DNA of 64,000 bases, taken from assembly GCF_010092985.1 (NCBI RefSeq), contig NZ_CP048106.1, positions 1,550,001-1,614,000 of the forward strand. The letters run 5' to 3'. A program made the position numbers and the translations under genes. Positions 45,862 to 55,050 of the stretch are shown one piece after another. Numbering within the stretch: the stretch's first letter is position 1; the number at the start of each line of letters is the position of its first letter. The notes below the pieces were generated by a model, which was not told the origin of the DNA, made no database searches, and saw only the letters and a list, made by a program, of their open reading frames with translations. This DNA comes from Pontibacter pudoricolor. Lineage in GTDB: Bacteria; Bacteroidota; Bacteroidia; Cytophagales; Hymenobacteraceae.

Positions 45862-46666
45862 AATTAGTGATTGGGGTTTGCTATAGTTAACATTTATAGT
45901 TCCATAGTTGCTGCTTAACCCACCCCTGCCCCTCCCGAGAGGGGAATTTCTGCTACAGTCAAGGTTGCAGATATAGTTTTATAGTTAGCTTTATCCAACC
46001 ACCCCTACCCCTCCTTGTCTAAGGCGGGGAGCTTTTCTGCTGTTGCTATAGTTGGAGCTATAGTTCTTTTGTTGGAGTTTTAACACACCCTGGTGAGCCC
46101 GGCTCTCAAGTTTCGAACTTCCGTTCTCCCTTTTCCACAAGGGGGCAATTCTGCTACTACACTGTTACTACCCTCGCCCTCGCTCGCGTCCCGCGAGTGT
46201 GAGCATTAAAGAGGCTGAATTTAATAGCATGAAACGGCCCCGCCCTCGAGGGAACAATTCCGCTATTAGTTTTCGAACTGCCATTTCGAAGTAAGGAGAA
46301 ATCTGAACTAGGTATAGTTAAAGACCAGGATCGGACAGGTCGCGACCTGTCCCTTCGAAATTATAGCCATGATAAATCTCGAAGCTTATCTTTTCAAATC
46401 AACTATAGCTACTGCTATGAGAAAGATCACAGTCTTTGGGTTGAGCGCCTTGTAGATTTCCGGTGCCGGAAGGCATTGCGAGGAACGAGCAAAGGAAATG
46501 TACACCGCGCGATGCCCTTATCGAGGGCCCCTACCCCCAAGACGAGGCCTCCCGGCCGTGAGGACACCAAAGCAAACTATAAAACAGTAGGTGAGTAGAG
46601 CTCCCAGGATAAGTGGTAACTATAGTTCGATGGCTTGCTCCGGTCAGTACAACCGTATATTAATCA
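45862..46666. other. Repeat-rich spacer with several palindromic families
   Basis: About 800 bases with no gene on either strand. It holds two related pyrimidine-rich blocks (CCACCCCTGCCCCTCC near 45920, CCACCCCTACCCCTCC near 46000), a CTCGCG / CGCGAG hairpin near 46181, and a half-copy of the ATTTCGAA...GAGAAATCT repeat at 46282-46304. It also has a 20-base perfect palindrome (46333-46352) and five CTATAGTT/AACTATAG octamers, including a full decamer at 46618-46627. It looks like a hotspot where mini-repeats accumulate. The flanking genes converge on it. Confidence 0.65.
46333..46352. repeat. Perfect 20-base palindrome
   Basis: GGACAGGTCG is followed directly by its reverse complement CGACCTGTCC, with no loop. 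It lies in the repeat-rich spacer. It could be a protein-binding site or the core of a mini-repeat; nothing nearby decides. Confidence 0.7.
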
Positions 46667-47935
46667 CTAAAAGCCAGGTTTCACCAACTGCCACCACACT
46701 TCATTCCCATTCTCCTTTTTTATAGTATAAGCAACCAGTAAATCCTTATCATTTATAGTTGTGATGACCGGGTAAACCGCGCTGCCATTTGCTTCGGTTA
46801 GCTGCGATGTTTTAAGGTGTGCTCCATTCTCGTTCCTGATCTGTAGGCCGATGTAATTGTTTGGCTTGCTGCTATCGTTGCCGCGTTCGTCCCAGACTAT
46901 AGCTAGTTTACCGTTGTTAAAAGTGCTTAACTGTGGATGCCTTGCTGCCGGTGCGTTGCTTATAGTTTCGCGGGGTGCAAAGGTTTTTCCGGCTTCTTTC
47001 TGGCTATAGTATACGCCGCTGCCGCCGCCCATTGTAAACCAGGCATAATGCATCCCGAACTTGTTCGAAACCATAGCCGGACCCGTGTGCGGACAGCCAT
47101 CAATCACCCAGTTATCAGCACTGATGCGCTCCGGGTTCGCAAACGTTTTACCACCATCCACAGAAACCAGGTGCATCATATCGCGGATGCTGTCGTTCAG
47201 GATGCCGCGGTAAGCTACGTGCAGTTCCTGTTTTTCATCTAAGTACAGATCGGTGCGGCAGCATTGGCATAGTTGCGTGTCGATCACTTTCTCTCCAACA
47301 AAACCATTGCGACCATTGGTGCTGGCAAAGTATAAGCTGGAGCCTTCCTTGTCGGTATCGTTCCTGGAGTCGAGCCAGATAACGCCAACTTCACCGTTTG
47401 GCAGCATTTCCATATCAAAATAGCGTTCGTCGATGCTGTTTACAGTGTCTTCGGCCAGTTGTTTTGCATTGGTCCAGCTCTTGCCTCCATCAAAAGACTG
47501 AGTATAGAAAACAAGGCCGGCATAACTGTTCTTCGGGTTTGGGTTGCTAACCGGGAACATCGCAATCATATCGCCATTCTTCCTGAAAAGGATTTTTGGC
47601 AGGTTCTCGTCGTGCGGGTGAACGCCTTTGGTAGTGGGTATAGTTTGCGCATTACCAAAGGTCTTTCCCCCATCTTTGGATACAGCATAGGCCATCAGAA
47701 AATTTCCTGTAGTATCAGTGGCCTGCACCCAACTCAGCACGGTATTGCCTTTTTCATCCTTCGTCAGGTAAGGGCATGAAGCCGACATTCCTTCTGCCGA
47801 GATTCTTACAGCCGGTGCAGTCTGATCTTCAGCAGTGCCGGTAACTTGCATATCTGAAGTGCGCTGGTTGCAGCCGCCAACTATAAGCAGCACTGCTAAA
47901 ATCAAACTATTAAGTGTATTAAATGATCGTGACAT
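46667..47935 (-). CDS. Cys-rich sialidase-like propeller lipoprotein, paralogue
   Basis: This 422-residue protein has a lipoprotein signal (MSRSFNTLNSLILAVLLIVG then GC, lipidated Cys22). The body is a BNR/sialidase-type propeller with several Asp-box-like repeats (SKDGGKTFGNA, SFDGGKSWTNA, SVDGGKTFANP). The Cys-bearing segment LCQCCRTDLYLDEKQ, then RDMMHLVSVDGGKTF and WVIDGCPHTGPA, reproduces the CxCC...W(V/I)DGCP layout of the protein at 32223-33284. It lies 18 bases downstream of a TonB receptor gene and is probably cotranscribed with it. A role at the surface in binding or sensing the receptor's substrate is inferred. Confidence 0.72.
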   Translation of the reverse strand: MSRSFNTLNSLILAVLLIVGGCNQRTSDMQVTGTAEDQTAPAVRISAEGMSASCPYLTKDEKGNTVLSWVQATDTTGNFLMAYAVSKDGGKTFGNAQTIPTTKGVHPHDENLPKILFRKNGDMIAMFPVSNPNPKNSYAGLVFYTQSFDGGKSWTNAKQLAEDTVNSIDERYFDMEMLPNGEVGVIWLDSRNDTDKEGSSLYFASTNGRNGFVGEKVIDTQLCQCCRTDLYLDEKQELHVAYRGILNDSIRDMMHLVSVDGGKTFANPERISADNWVIDGCPHTGPAMVSNKFGMHYAWFTMGGGSGVYYSQKEAGKTFAPRETISNAPAARHPQLSTFNNGKLAIVWDERGNDSSKPNNYIGLQIRNENGAHLKTSQLTEANGSAVYPVITTINDKDLLVAYTIKKENGNEVWWQLVKPGF

Positions 47936-47953
47936 GGTGTGTGTGGTTTAAGG

Positions 47954-50245
47954 TTAGTTGGCTCTTACTCCAAAAGTATAGCCAACGCCAATGTGTACTG
48001 TTCTTGGTGCGCCCTGGCGGTAGCTTTTACCGTAGCTGTACTTGTCGGCTGTGGTGGCGTATAGTTGATTGGTCAGGTTCAGGGCGTTGGTCCATAGTTC
48101 CAGTCCGCCAACTGTGTAACCTACACGTGCGTTCAGCAGATCGTAGCCCTTATATATTTCTGAGTTTGCGGCATCCAGGTAGTATTTACCCAGGTGCTGC
48201 CACTCCAGGCTTAGCCGCAGGCCTTTTATAGTTGCGGGTTTAAAACATACTTCGGTATTGCTGATAAAGCGCGGAGCAGTAGCCATTTCCTTGCCATCGA
48301 ACGTAGTTCCCTTCTCTGTAAACTCAACATAAGAGTGTTTAGCATTTGTGCCGCTAAACCGGAAGTTTATAGTTTGAACAGGTGCGTATTTAAAGGTATA
48401 TTCTACTCCACGGTGGCGGGTTTGTCCTGCATTCTGATTTTCGTAAGAGCCATCTTCCAGCCTCACGGATACGATCTCATTTTTGCCATCCAGCTGATAT
48501 ACGCTCACATCAAGGTAGCCTTTGGTTTGAGCAAAACTGATCCAGCCACCAGCTTCGTAGTTTTTATAGTTTGATGGCTTAAGTGTTGGCACCTGCACGC
48601 CACGGTATAGTTCTGTTATTTGCGGGGGCGTAAAACCTACGCTATAGTTTGTGTAAACACCCATGCTTCTGCCCAGGTCGTAGGTCATGCCCAGTTTTGG
48701 CGTAAGGCTCTTAAACCCGTTTTGCTCGTCAGGTGCACCGGTGTAGGCGCCCGGTTCCAGGTGGTTATCAAATGCATAGTCCAGGCGGTCGTACCGTAAA
48801 GCGGCAACTGCTTTCAGTCTTTCCAGCGGGTTTATCTCAAACTGGGTGTAGGCAGCAGTGTTCAACAGGTCTACGATATAGCTGGTCAGCAATGTGCCCG
48901 TCTGGCTATAGTTAGTATACTTGCCTGTTTCGCTTCGGTCAATGTCAATCAGTTCTGCCTGGTAAGTTGCAGGACTATAGTCTGCGCTGATGCCGCTGAT
49001 AAGTTGCGCGTTCAGGAACGGGAACAGGATTTTATGCTGCGCAATCAGCCCGAAACTCCGGAAAGCATCTTCGTTGATCTCTCCTTTTGCTTTCAACGGG
49101 TTATCTTTTACATTTCTGATGGCATAAAAAGGATTCTGGCCGATGGCGTTATTGCGGTAAAAAGCTGTTACTTGGGTGCTGTGCTGCGTGTTCCAGTTTT
49201 GTTCCAGTGTAGTTCTTAAGCGCAGCGCATTTACTTTGCGGTAGGTAAATGTGTGCTGGCTGGTGTACTCTTTGCTGTAAAAACGGGTGCTGTCCAGGCC
49301 ACCGGTCTGGTCTGTCTTGTAATCTACTAAACTGGCCGTTGATATGAGTTTTGTTTTGCTGTTGAAAGTATAATCGGCCCGTAAGGTTAGTGCCAGTTTA
49401 TCGAAATCGCTGTGCTCGATAATGCCGTTGCGTTGCGCGGCGTAGTAACCGGCCACATACACTCCCAGTTTGCCAAATGTATTTGATGCGCTAAAATCCG
49501 TGCGGCGGTAGCCTTTGTCGCTGCCTTCGGCCTGTAGTCTGGCAGTAAATACCTGTGCCGGAGCCTGTGTAATAAAGTTAATGGCGCCCCCAATCGCTTC
49601 GCTGCCGTACAGCGACGATGCTGGCCCACGGATCACTTCAATGTTGCGCAGTGCACCCATGTTTATCTCTATCAGCGCGTTGTGGTTAAAGTCGCCGGTT
49701 GCCCGGATCGGAATACCATCTTCCAGGTACAGGAACAAACTTTTATACCCGATCGGCTGCCGGATAGCCATGGTATGCTGCTCGTTTCCCAGGTTAACCA
49801 TATACACGCCGCTCACCTTGTTCAGCACCTGCTCCAGCGACACGGCTTTGGTCTCGAGCAATACTTCTTTTGAGATGGCGCTAATGGCAACTGGCGTTTC
49901 GGTACGCACAGACGCCTCACGGCTGGCAGATACCACTACCTGGTTCAGTTGGTTTGCAGACGGTTGTAGCTGCACCAGCAGCTCATTGTTTTTCAAAGGT
50001 TTTTTCTGGGCATCATAACCAATATATGAGAACACCAGCGAGTCGGAAGCTATAGTTGCAGCCAGGTTAAACTTACCGTCGGCTCCGGTTATAGTTCCGG
50101 TTTTAGATTGGGTGGTGCGTATGGTTACGCCGTAAAGCGGCTCTTTAGTTAAAGCATCTATTACCTGCCCTTTGGTTGTGGTCTGGGCATAGGCAGTGTG
50201 GCAGAGCGCTAGCAGGCTCACGACACAGATCAGTAAACTTCTCAT
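47954..50245 (-). CDS. TonB-dependent outer-membrane receptor
   Basis: This 763-residue receptor has a signal peptide (about 1-20, ending AYAQ), a carboxypeptidase-regulatory-like domain (about 22-105, with GQVIDALTKEPLYGVTI), a plug domain (about 115-225, with VRTETPVAISAISKEVLLET and IEVIRGPASSLYGSEAIGG) and a beta-barrel to the C-terminal aromatic-type end (VHIGVGYTFGVRAN). It imports a substrate through the outer membrane using TonB energy. No SusD partner is next to it, so it is more likely for a metal chelate or cofactor than for a glycan. Its neighbours are a Cys-rich propeller lipoprotein and a small Cys protein. Confidence 0.92.
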   Translation of the reverse strand: MRSLLICVVSLLALCHTAYAQTTTKGQVIDALTKEPLYGVTIRTTQSKTGTITGADGKFNLAATIASDSLVFSYIGYDAQKKPLKNNELLVQLQPSANQLNQVVVSASREASVRTETPVAISAISKEVLLETKAVSLEQVLNKVSGVYMVNLGNEQHTMAIRQPIGYKSLFLYLEDGIPIRATGDFNHNALIEINMGALRNIEVIRGPASSLYGSEAIGGAINFITQAPAQVFTARLQAEGSDKGYRRTDFSASNTFGKLGVYVAGYYAAQRNGIIEHSDFDKLALTLRADYTFNSKTKLISTASLVDYKTDQTGGLDSTRFYSKEYTSQHTFTYRKVNALRLRTTLEQNWNTQHSTQVTAFYRNNAIGQNPFYAIRNVKDNPLKAKGEINEDAFRSFGLIAQHKILFPFLNAQLISGISADYSPATYQAELIDIDRSETGKYTNYSQTGTLLTSYIVDLLNTAAYTQFEINPLERLKAVAALRYDRLDYAFDNHLEPGAYTGAPDEQNGFKSLTPKLGMTYDLGRSMGVYTNYSVGFTPPQITELYRGVQVPTLKPSNYKNYEAGGWISFAQTKGYLDVSVYQLDGKNEIVSVRLEDGSYENQNAGQTRHRGVEYTFKYAPVQTINFRFSGTNAKHSYVEFTEKGTTFDGKEMATAPRFISNTEVCFKPATIKGLRLSLEWQHLGKYYLDAANSEIYKGYDLLNARVGYTVGGLELWTNALNLTNQLYATTADKYSYGKSYRQGAPRTVHIGVGYTFGVRAN

Positions 50246-50345
50246 GGAAGCAGAATTTATAGTTTAATTCAAAATTGAAGTGCGCACCGGTAGTAGCAAA
50301 AGGCAAAACCTTAGCTTAAAGAATATGGGGCGCAAATGCGGGATG

Positions 50346-50723
50346 CTAAACTATAAACTGAGGTGGGTGAAAAATGCTCTGATACGCAATGGAACTATAG
50401 CTGAAAGTATAGCCTGAAGGGTAAGCAACTATAGTTTCAGGGATGATTGGTTTTAACGAGAATAAATTCTGGCAATACAGGTTAACCTGCACTTCCTGTT
50501 TCTGGCCGCGCTCGTTCGCCTGTTTATCTGTGTCGTGCTGGGCTTTCAGTTTTTTGGTGAGCTGGCATTTGCCTTCGCATTTCAGTTCAGGCTTGTCGCG
50601 GTTTATGCACAGGAACTCCATAATATATTCCCTGTTCGCCTGGAAATCCACAAGCACTGCCACCTTGCTAAAGGTTTGCAGCAGCATAATGGCACTAAGC
50701 GTTATAACAAAGAAGTTTTTCAT
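50346..50723 (-). CDS. Small exported Cys-motif protein
   Basis: The frame extends to 50741, but the ATG at 50723 gives a good signal or anchor (MKNFFVITLSAIMLLQTFSK), leaving 125 residues. After it comes LCINRDKPELKCEGKCQLTK, with a C-x(10)-C-x(3)-C spacing, then a charged helical stretch and a hydrophobic, Tyr-rich tail. I know of no function, but similar small proteins are found beside TonB receptors in Bacteroidota. It is 100 bases upstream of the receptor gene on the same strand. Metal binding by the Cys cluster is plausible. Confidence 0.68.
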   Translation of the reverse strand: MKNFFVITLSAIMLLQTFSKVAVLVDFQANREYIMEFLCINRDKPELKCEGKCQLTKKLKAQHDTDKQANERGQKQEVQVNLYCQNLFSLKPIIPETIVAYPSGYTFSYSSIAYQSIFHPPQFIV

Positions 50724-50847
50724 GGTGTACCCTTGTTGCAAAGCAAGTACTGACTTAGAGGCCAGTTCTGCCTTTACGTTACAAAAGTAGACCGCAACAT
50801 TTTCCTAAATAATGATCTGCATCAACTATATGGCTGATCTTTATCAA

Positions 50848-51750
50848 TCAGAGCCAGCCTTTGCGCCTGAACCAGATATATACCACCAGCGTGATCAGCG
50901 CCATCGAAAAAATGACCATCGGGTAACCATACACCGAATGCAGCTCAGGCATAAAGTCGAAGTTCATCCCGTAAACCCCAACTATAAACGTAAGTGGCAT
51001 AAAGAAAACAGAGAAGATGGTAAGCACCCGCATTACTTCGTTCGTTTTCTGCGAAGAGAGCGAAATATAAGTGTTGACCAGGTGAATGGTGCTATCGTTC
51101 AGTTCGTCGTAAAGCGTGACCATGTGCACGTACAGGTCCTGCATATCCTGCATCTCAGTAGGCGAAAGGTTCAACAGTTTAAGGTTATCCAGTATTACCT
51201 CCGATAGTTTCAGAATTCGTTTCGATACACCTACTTTCCGCTTCAGATGATACAGGCCTTTGGTAAGCGAAACCGGTTTTGCCTGCAGAAAAGTCTTTGT
51301 CTCATAGTAATCCAGGTCATTGGCCAGCTTGCCGGCAGGTTCGTCGAAGGTACGCAACGCGGCCCGAACTATACGTGTAAGCAACCCCGCTGATGTTATG
51401 ACAAGCTGGGTATCGGTATACTTTTCTATGAGTTCAGCGATAAACGGAACCGGGTATTTATGAATGGAGATAAGGAACTTTTCGTGATAAAAAATGGAAA
51501 CTTTGTTGGTAAGCTCCTGTATGGTGTCGGCTTCGCGGTGCGCTTTTGCATCATAAATACGCGTGATAATAAAAACCACGTCGTTGGCGATCTCATACTT
51601 CGGTAAGTGCTCTGGCTGCAAGCAATCGCGCACCGACGCCGGATGCAGCCCATACTTAACGGCTAATTTCTGCAACTCCTCCTCGTTCGGATTCTCTATA
51701 TCTATCCATTCCCAGCCGTACTCGGCTGAAGAAAATAACGTTTGTTGCAC
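50848..51750 (-). CDS. corA: CorA-type magnesium/cobalt transporter
   Basis: This 300-residue protein has an acidic cytoplasmic N-terminal domain, a long helix and two C-terminal membrane helices with the pore signature YGMNFDFMPEL between them. The C-terminus is basic (WFRRKGWL). CorA forms pentameric channels for Mg2+ and some other divalent ions. The frame begins with GTG at 51750. A 5' spacer of about 225 bases separates it from the peptide transporter on the same strand. Confidence 0.93.
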   Translation of the reverse strand: MQQTLFSSAEYGWEWIDIENPNEEELQKLAVKYGLHPASVRDCLQPEHLPKYEIANDVVFIITRIYDAKAHREADTIQELTNKVSIFYHEKFLISIHKYPVPFIAELIEKYTDTQLVITSAGLLTRIVRAALRTFDEPAGKLANDLDYYETKTFLQAKPVSLTKGLYHLKRKVGVSKRILKLSEVILDNLKLLNLSPTEMQDMQDLYVHMVTLYDELNDSTIHLVNTYISLSSQKTNEVMRVLTIFSVFFMPLTFIVGVYGMNFDFMPELHSVYGYPMVIFSMALITLVVYIWFRRKGWL

Positions 51751-51923
51751 AGGCTTATAGTTATAGTTTTAAATCAGACAATCTGTGTACGCGCACTATA
51801 GTTTGGTGTTAGTTAGCAACTATAAGTTAAATCTACAAAAGTCTGAAACAAAACCCTCCGGCACTATCCCGGATATTTTAAACTATAGTTTGATCAACCT
51901 GGGTAGAAATTACTGTAAACTAA

Positions 51924-51955
51924 AGATCCGCCCGGGCAGTGGCCCGGGCGGATCT
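51924..51955 (-). terminator. G+C-rich hairpin after the peptide transporter
   Basis: A 14-bp perfect stem (51924-51937 with 51942-51955, arms AGATCCGCCCGGGC and its reverse complement) around a 4-base loop, 22 bases beyond the transporter stop. On the minus strand it is followed by a short TTTAGTTT tract. Confidence 0.75.
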
Positions 51956-51977
51956 GGAATATAGCTGAAAAATAAAA

Positions 51978-53630
51978 TTAGTTTTTACCGGTGTGTGCAA
52001 GCACAATCTGGCGCAGCCATTTCAGCATCAGGAAGATGGCAAAAGCAGCCAGCAACGAACCCGCACAGTTTACAAGGAAGAAGTAAGCTTTGTGATCGTA
52101 TTTATCCCACATGCTGGCCAGTACGCCGGATAATTTATTGCCGATAGAAGTAGCCAGGAACCAGCCACCCATCATCAGGGCCGTTAAGCGCGGCGGGCTC
52201 AGCTTTGATACCAGCGACAATCCCATCGGGCTCAGGAACAACTCACCTACCGTAATAACAGCATACGAACCAACCAGCCACATCGCAGAGCTCTTCTCAG
52301 CGCCATTCATGCTGGCATACACAGCACCAACCATTACCAGTGTACTCATGGCCGTTATGATCAGACCCCACATAATTTTAGCCGGCGTTGAAGGTTCCTT
52401 GCCTCGCTTGCGCAGGGCTGCAAAGAACATTACAACCAGCGGCGTAAGCAGGATCACAAAGAATGGGTTAATAGACTGGAAAAGCTCCGTAGAGATGAGC
52501 GACAGGGAGTCACCGTCTTTTGGCCAGCGCTCTTCCGGCAGGTTGTTCAGGTAAGGCGAAACACCTTCTTTTGTGATCACTTTACCATCTGCATCGGTTC
52601 TGGCCCTGAAATTCTGATCATAATCCGGAACAGTGGCCGTGCTCTGGTCTACTTCCTGTACCATACCAATAGCACCGGCTGGGCCGGTTAAGCCATCCAC
52701 CATTTCGCGGTCGGTATAGTATTCTGCCCAGGTAGTAAGGGCCGTACCGTTCTGTTTAAATATCGCCCAGAAAACGATTACTACTGCAAAAATAGAAAGC
52801 AGGGCCGCAATCGGTTTTTTATCTTCTGATGATGCCCGTGCCCAAAGCGAACCATAGAACACCATGATCGGGATAGCACCGAAAATGAACGCATCTGTAG
52901 AGTTAGAACCGAAAATATCGCCCGGTATAAGTACCCAGCCCAATACACCAGCTAAAACAGCAGGCAAAATAACAATACCAAAAATACGCATCAGCGGCAT
53001 GTCGTTGGCAGCGGCAGGTTTGCGTACATCAGCATCTTTATAATGCTTATTACCCATCCAGAAAATTACTACCCCCAGCAACATACCTACACCGGCAGCT
53101 GCAAACGCATAACCCCAGCCATAGTTGTTGCGCAGGTAAGAGGCCACAAACGGAGCAATAAAAGCACCCACATTTATACCCATGTAAAAGATGTTATAGC
53201 CGGTATCTTTCTGTTCCTGGTACTCTGGTGAAGAATATAAACCACCTAAAAGTGTTGAAATGTTTGGTTTGAAAAAACCGTTACCGATAATGATCAGCCC
53301 AAGCGCGGCAACCATGGCCAAATCGCCGGGCAGTGCCAGACCAATGTAACCAAGCGCCATCAGTATACCACCAATGGAGATAGATAACCGGTAACCTAGT
53401 ACCCTGTCGGCGAGCAGCCCGCCCACGAAAGGTGTTAAGTAGACAAATGCGATGAACGTACCGAAGATATCCGATGCATTTTCTTTAGATAGACCAAGTC
53501 CGCCGTTCTGCGCATCGATCATGTAAAGAAAGAAAATAGCTAACATCAGGTAGAAGCCAAATCTCTCCCACATTTCGGAAAAGAACAGGTAATAGAGGCC
53601 TTTAGGGTGTTTAGATTTAGTCGTAGACAT
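51978..53630 (-). CDS. POT-family proton-dependent oligopeptide transporter
   Basis: The frame extends to 53666, but the ATG at 53630 begins a family-typical N-terminus (MSTTKSKHPKGLYYLFFSEM), giving 550 residues. Twelve to fourteen helices are evident. Signatures include EMWERFGFYLMLAIF, the PTR2 block GNGFFKPNISTLLGGLY and FLSPMGLSLVSKLSP. A hydrophilic insert of about 80 residues (about 315-395) lies in a periplasmic or cytoplasmic loop, as seen in other Bacteroidota members. It imports di- and tripeptides with protons. Confidence 0.93.
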   Translation of the reverse strand: MSTTKSKHPKGLYYLFFSEMWERFGFYLMLAIFFLYMIDAQNGGLGLSKENASDIFGTFIAFVYLTPFVGGLLADRVLGYRLSISIGGILMALGYIGLALPGDLAMVAALGLIIIGNGFFKPNISTLLGGLYSSPEYQEQKDTGYNIFYMGINVGAFIAPFVASYLRNNYGWGYAFAAAGVGMLLGVVIFWMGNKHYKDADVRKPAAANDMPLMRIFGIVILPAVLAGVLGWVLIPGDIFGSNSTDAFIFGAIPIMVFYGSLWARASSEDKKPIAALLSIFAVVIVFWAIFKQNGTALTTWAEYYTDREMVDGLTGPAGAIGMVQEVDQSTATVPDYDQNFRARTDADGKVITKEGVSPYLNNLPEERWPKDGDSLSLISTELFQSINPFFVILLTPLVVMFFAALRKRGKEPSTPAKIMWGLIITAMSTLVMVGAVYASMNGAEKSSAMWLVGSYAVITVGELFLSPMGLSLVSKLSPPRLTALMMGGWFLATSIGNKLSGVLASMWDKYDHKAYFFLVNCAGSLLAAFAIFLMLKWLRQIVLAHTGKN

Positions 53631-53850
53631 GTAGGTGTTTGATAAATAAAGCTTGAAAATAAACATACTTTATAAGCCCGCAAAATAAAAGCTTCCCTCA
53701 GAAGTGCATTTTTAAACTTTTTTCGGGCAGAAGCTATTCTTTATAAACCACTTGGAAGCCTGAACTATAAAAAATCTTTTGGCTGTTAAGTTGTTTTAGA
53801 TGCTGCTACTCTATTCCTTTGCGGACTTATTTGGCGCGAGCTGCTTAAAG

Positions 53851-54183
53851 ATGAAAAAACTACTGGTTTTGTTGATGTTGTTCTGGTATAGCGTGCCCGC
53901 TTTGCCATGGCAGGCTAATACTATAGCCGGCGCATCACAAAGCACTTTACATCAGGAAGTTGATTCTGATAAAAAAACAGCTGTTGCACTGCTTTTCCAG
54001 GATTACAATATTCCCGGACCTGAAGCCTTGCCACAACTTGAGAAGTCATTCTTGCTGCCAGCTGTGCAGGGCAAGCAACTGCTCGTTACATATACATCAT
54101 TTGATAAAGCCGCTACTTCTGCTTTACATTTTTCTATCAGGCCAGAAAACGGTGGGCATATCATTTTTACGGCGGGGCCTTGA
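53851..54183 (+). CDS. Hypothetical secreted protein, 110 residues
   Basis: The frame opens at 53800, but the ATG at 53851 starts a signal peptide (MKKLLVLLMLFWYSVPALPW). The mature part is small, with no Cys pairs or recognised domain (FQDYNIPGPEALPQLEKSF, then HFSIRPENGGHIIFTAGP). It lies between a divergent peptide transporter and a DedA gene. Function unknown. Confidence 0.55.
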   Translation: MKKLLVLLMLFWYSVPALPWQANTIAGASQSTLHQEVDSDKKTAVALLFQDYNIPGPEALPQLEKSFLLPAVQGKQLLVTYTSFDKAATSALHFSIRPENGGHIIFTAGP

Positions 54184-54274
54184 TAGATCAGCCCTGGTTC
54201 CTCCAGCTATAACTGCCTGCACTGCCCGGGCAGCAACTTAAATCACACCAACATTTACCCTTAGTTTTTAAATT

Positions 54275-54931
54275 ATGATGGAGCTTATACAGCACCTTAT
54301 CAGCTTTATACTACACATTGACCAGCACCTGGTAGACCTGCTTAACCAATATGAAAACTGGATATACCTGATCCTGTTCATCATTATTTTCTGCGAAACC
54401 GGTCTGGTAGTAACCCCTTTCCTGCCTGGCGACTCGCTTTTATTTGCCTTAGGTGCACTTGCAGCGCTACCATCTTCGGGCTTAAATGTATGGTTCCTGA
54501 TGGGGCTTCTCATCATTGCGGCCATTCTCGGTGACTCTTTTAATTACCTGACCGGCCACAAGTTCGGGCGCACTATCTATAACAAAGACTACTGGTTCCT
54601 GCGCCAGTCGCACCTGCGTCAGGCTGAAAAATTTTATGTAAAATATGGTGGCCGCACTATTATTTATGCCCGGTTTGTACCAATTGTGCGCACTTTTGCT
54701 CCGTTTGTGGCTGGTATGAGCAACATGAACTATAAGCGGTTTTTGATTTTTAATGTGGTAGGCGCTTTTGTATGGGTTGTCTTCTTTATCATGATCGGGT
54801 ATGTTTTCGGAAACCTGCCGGGTGTACGATCAAACTTCTCGCTACTGGTGCTGGGTATAATCGGGGTATCGTTACTGCCACCAATCTATACGATTGTTAA
54901 GCAGCGTTTCGCAACCAGCAAACAAGCATAA
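54275..54931 (+). CDS. DedA-family membrane protein
   Basis: This 218-residue protein has four to five helices and the DedA/SNARE-associated core: FCETGLVVTPFLPGDSLLFA, GDSFNYLTGHKFG, the EKFYVKYGGRTIIYARFVPI block and RTFAPFVAGMSNM. DedA proteins are implicated in lipid (undecaprenyl phosphate or phosphatidylethanolamine) transport across the inner membrane and in proton homeostasis. Two adjacent ATG codons (54275 and 54278) are both possible starts. A kup gene follows after 119 bases on the same strand. Confidence 0.92.
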   Translation: MMELIQHLISFILHIDQHLVDLLNQYENWIYLILFIIIFCETGLVVTPFLPGDSLLFALGALAALPSSGLNVWFLMGLLIIAAILGDSFNYLTGHKFGRTIYNKDYWFLRQSHLRQAEKFYVKYGGRTIIYARFVPIVRTFAPFVAGMSNMNYKRFLIFNVVGAFVWVVFFIMIGYVFGNLPGVRSNFSLLVLGIIGVSLLPPIYTIVKQRFATSKQA

Positions 54932-55050
54932 GTTCTTTCATTTTTTTAATTTCTACTATTAAAATAATTGCTGGTAACTGTATCCGGAGCATTGTTCAGA
55001 CAACTGTACCCGATACTTTTTAGTAACTGAGCTTTTTTATTCTTCTTTGA

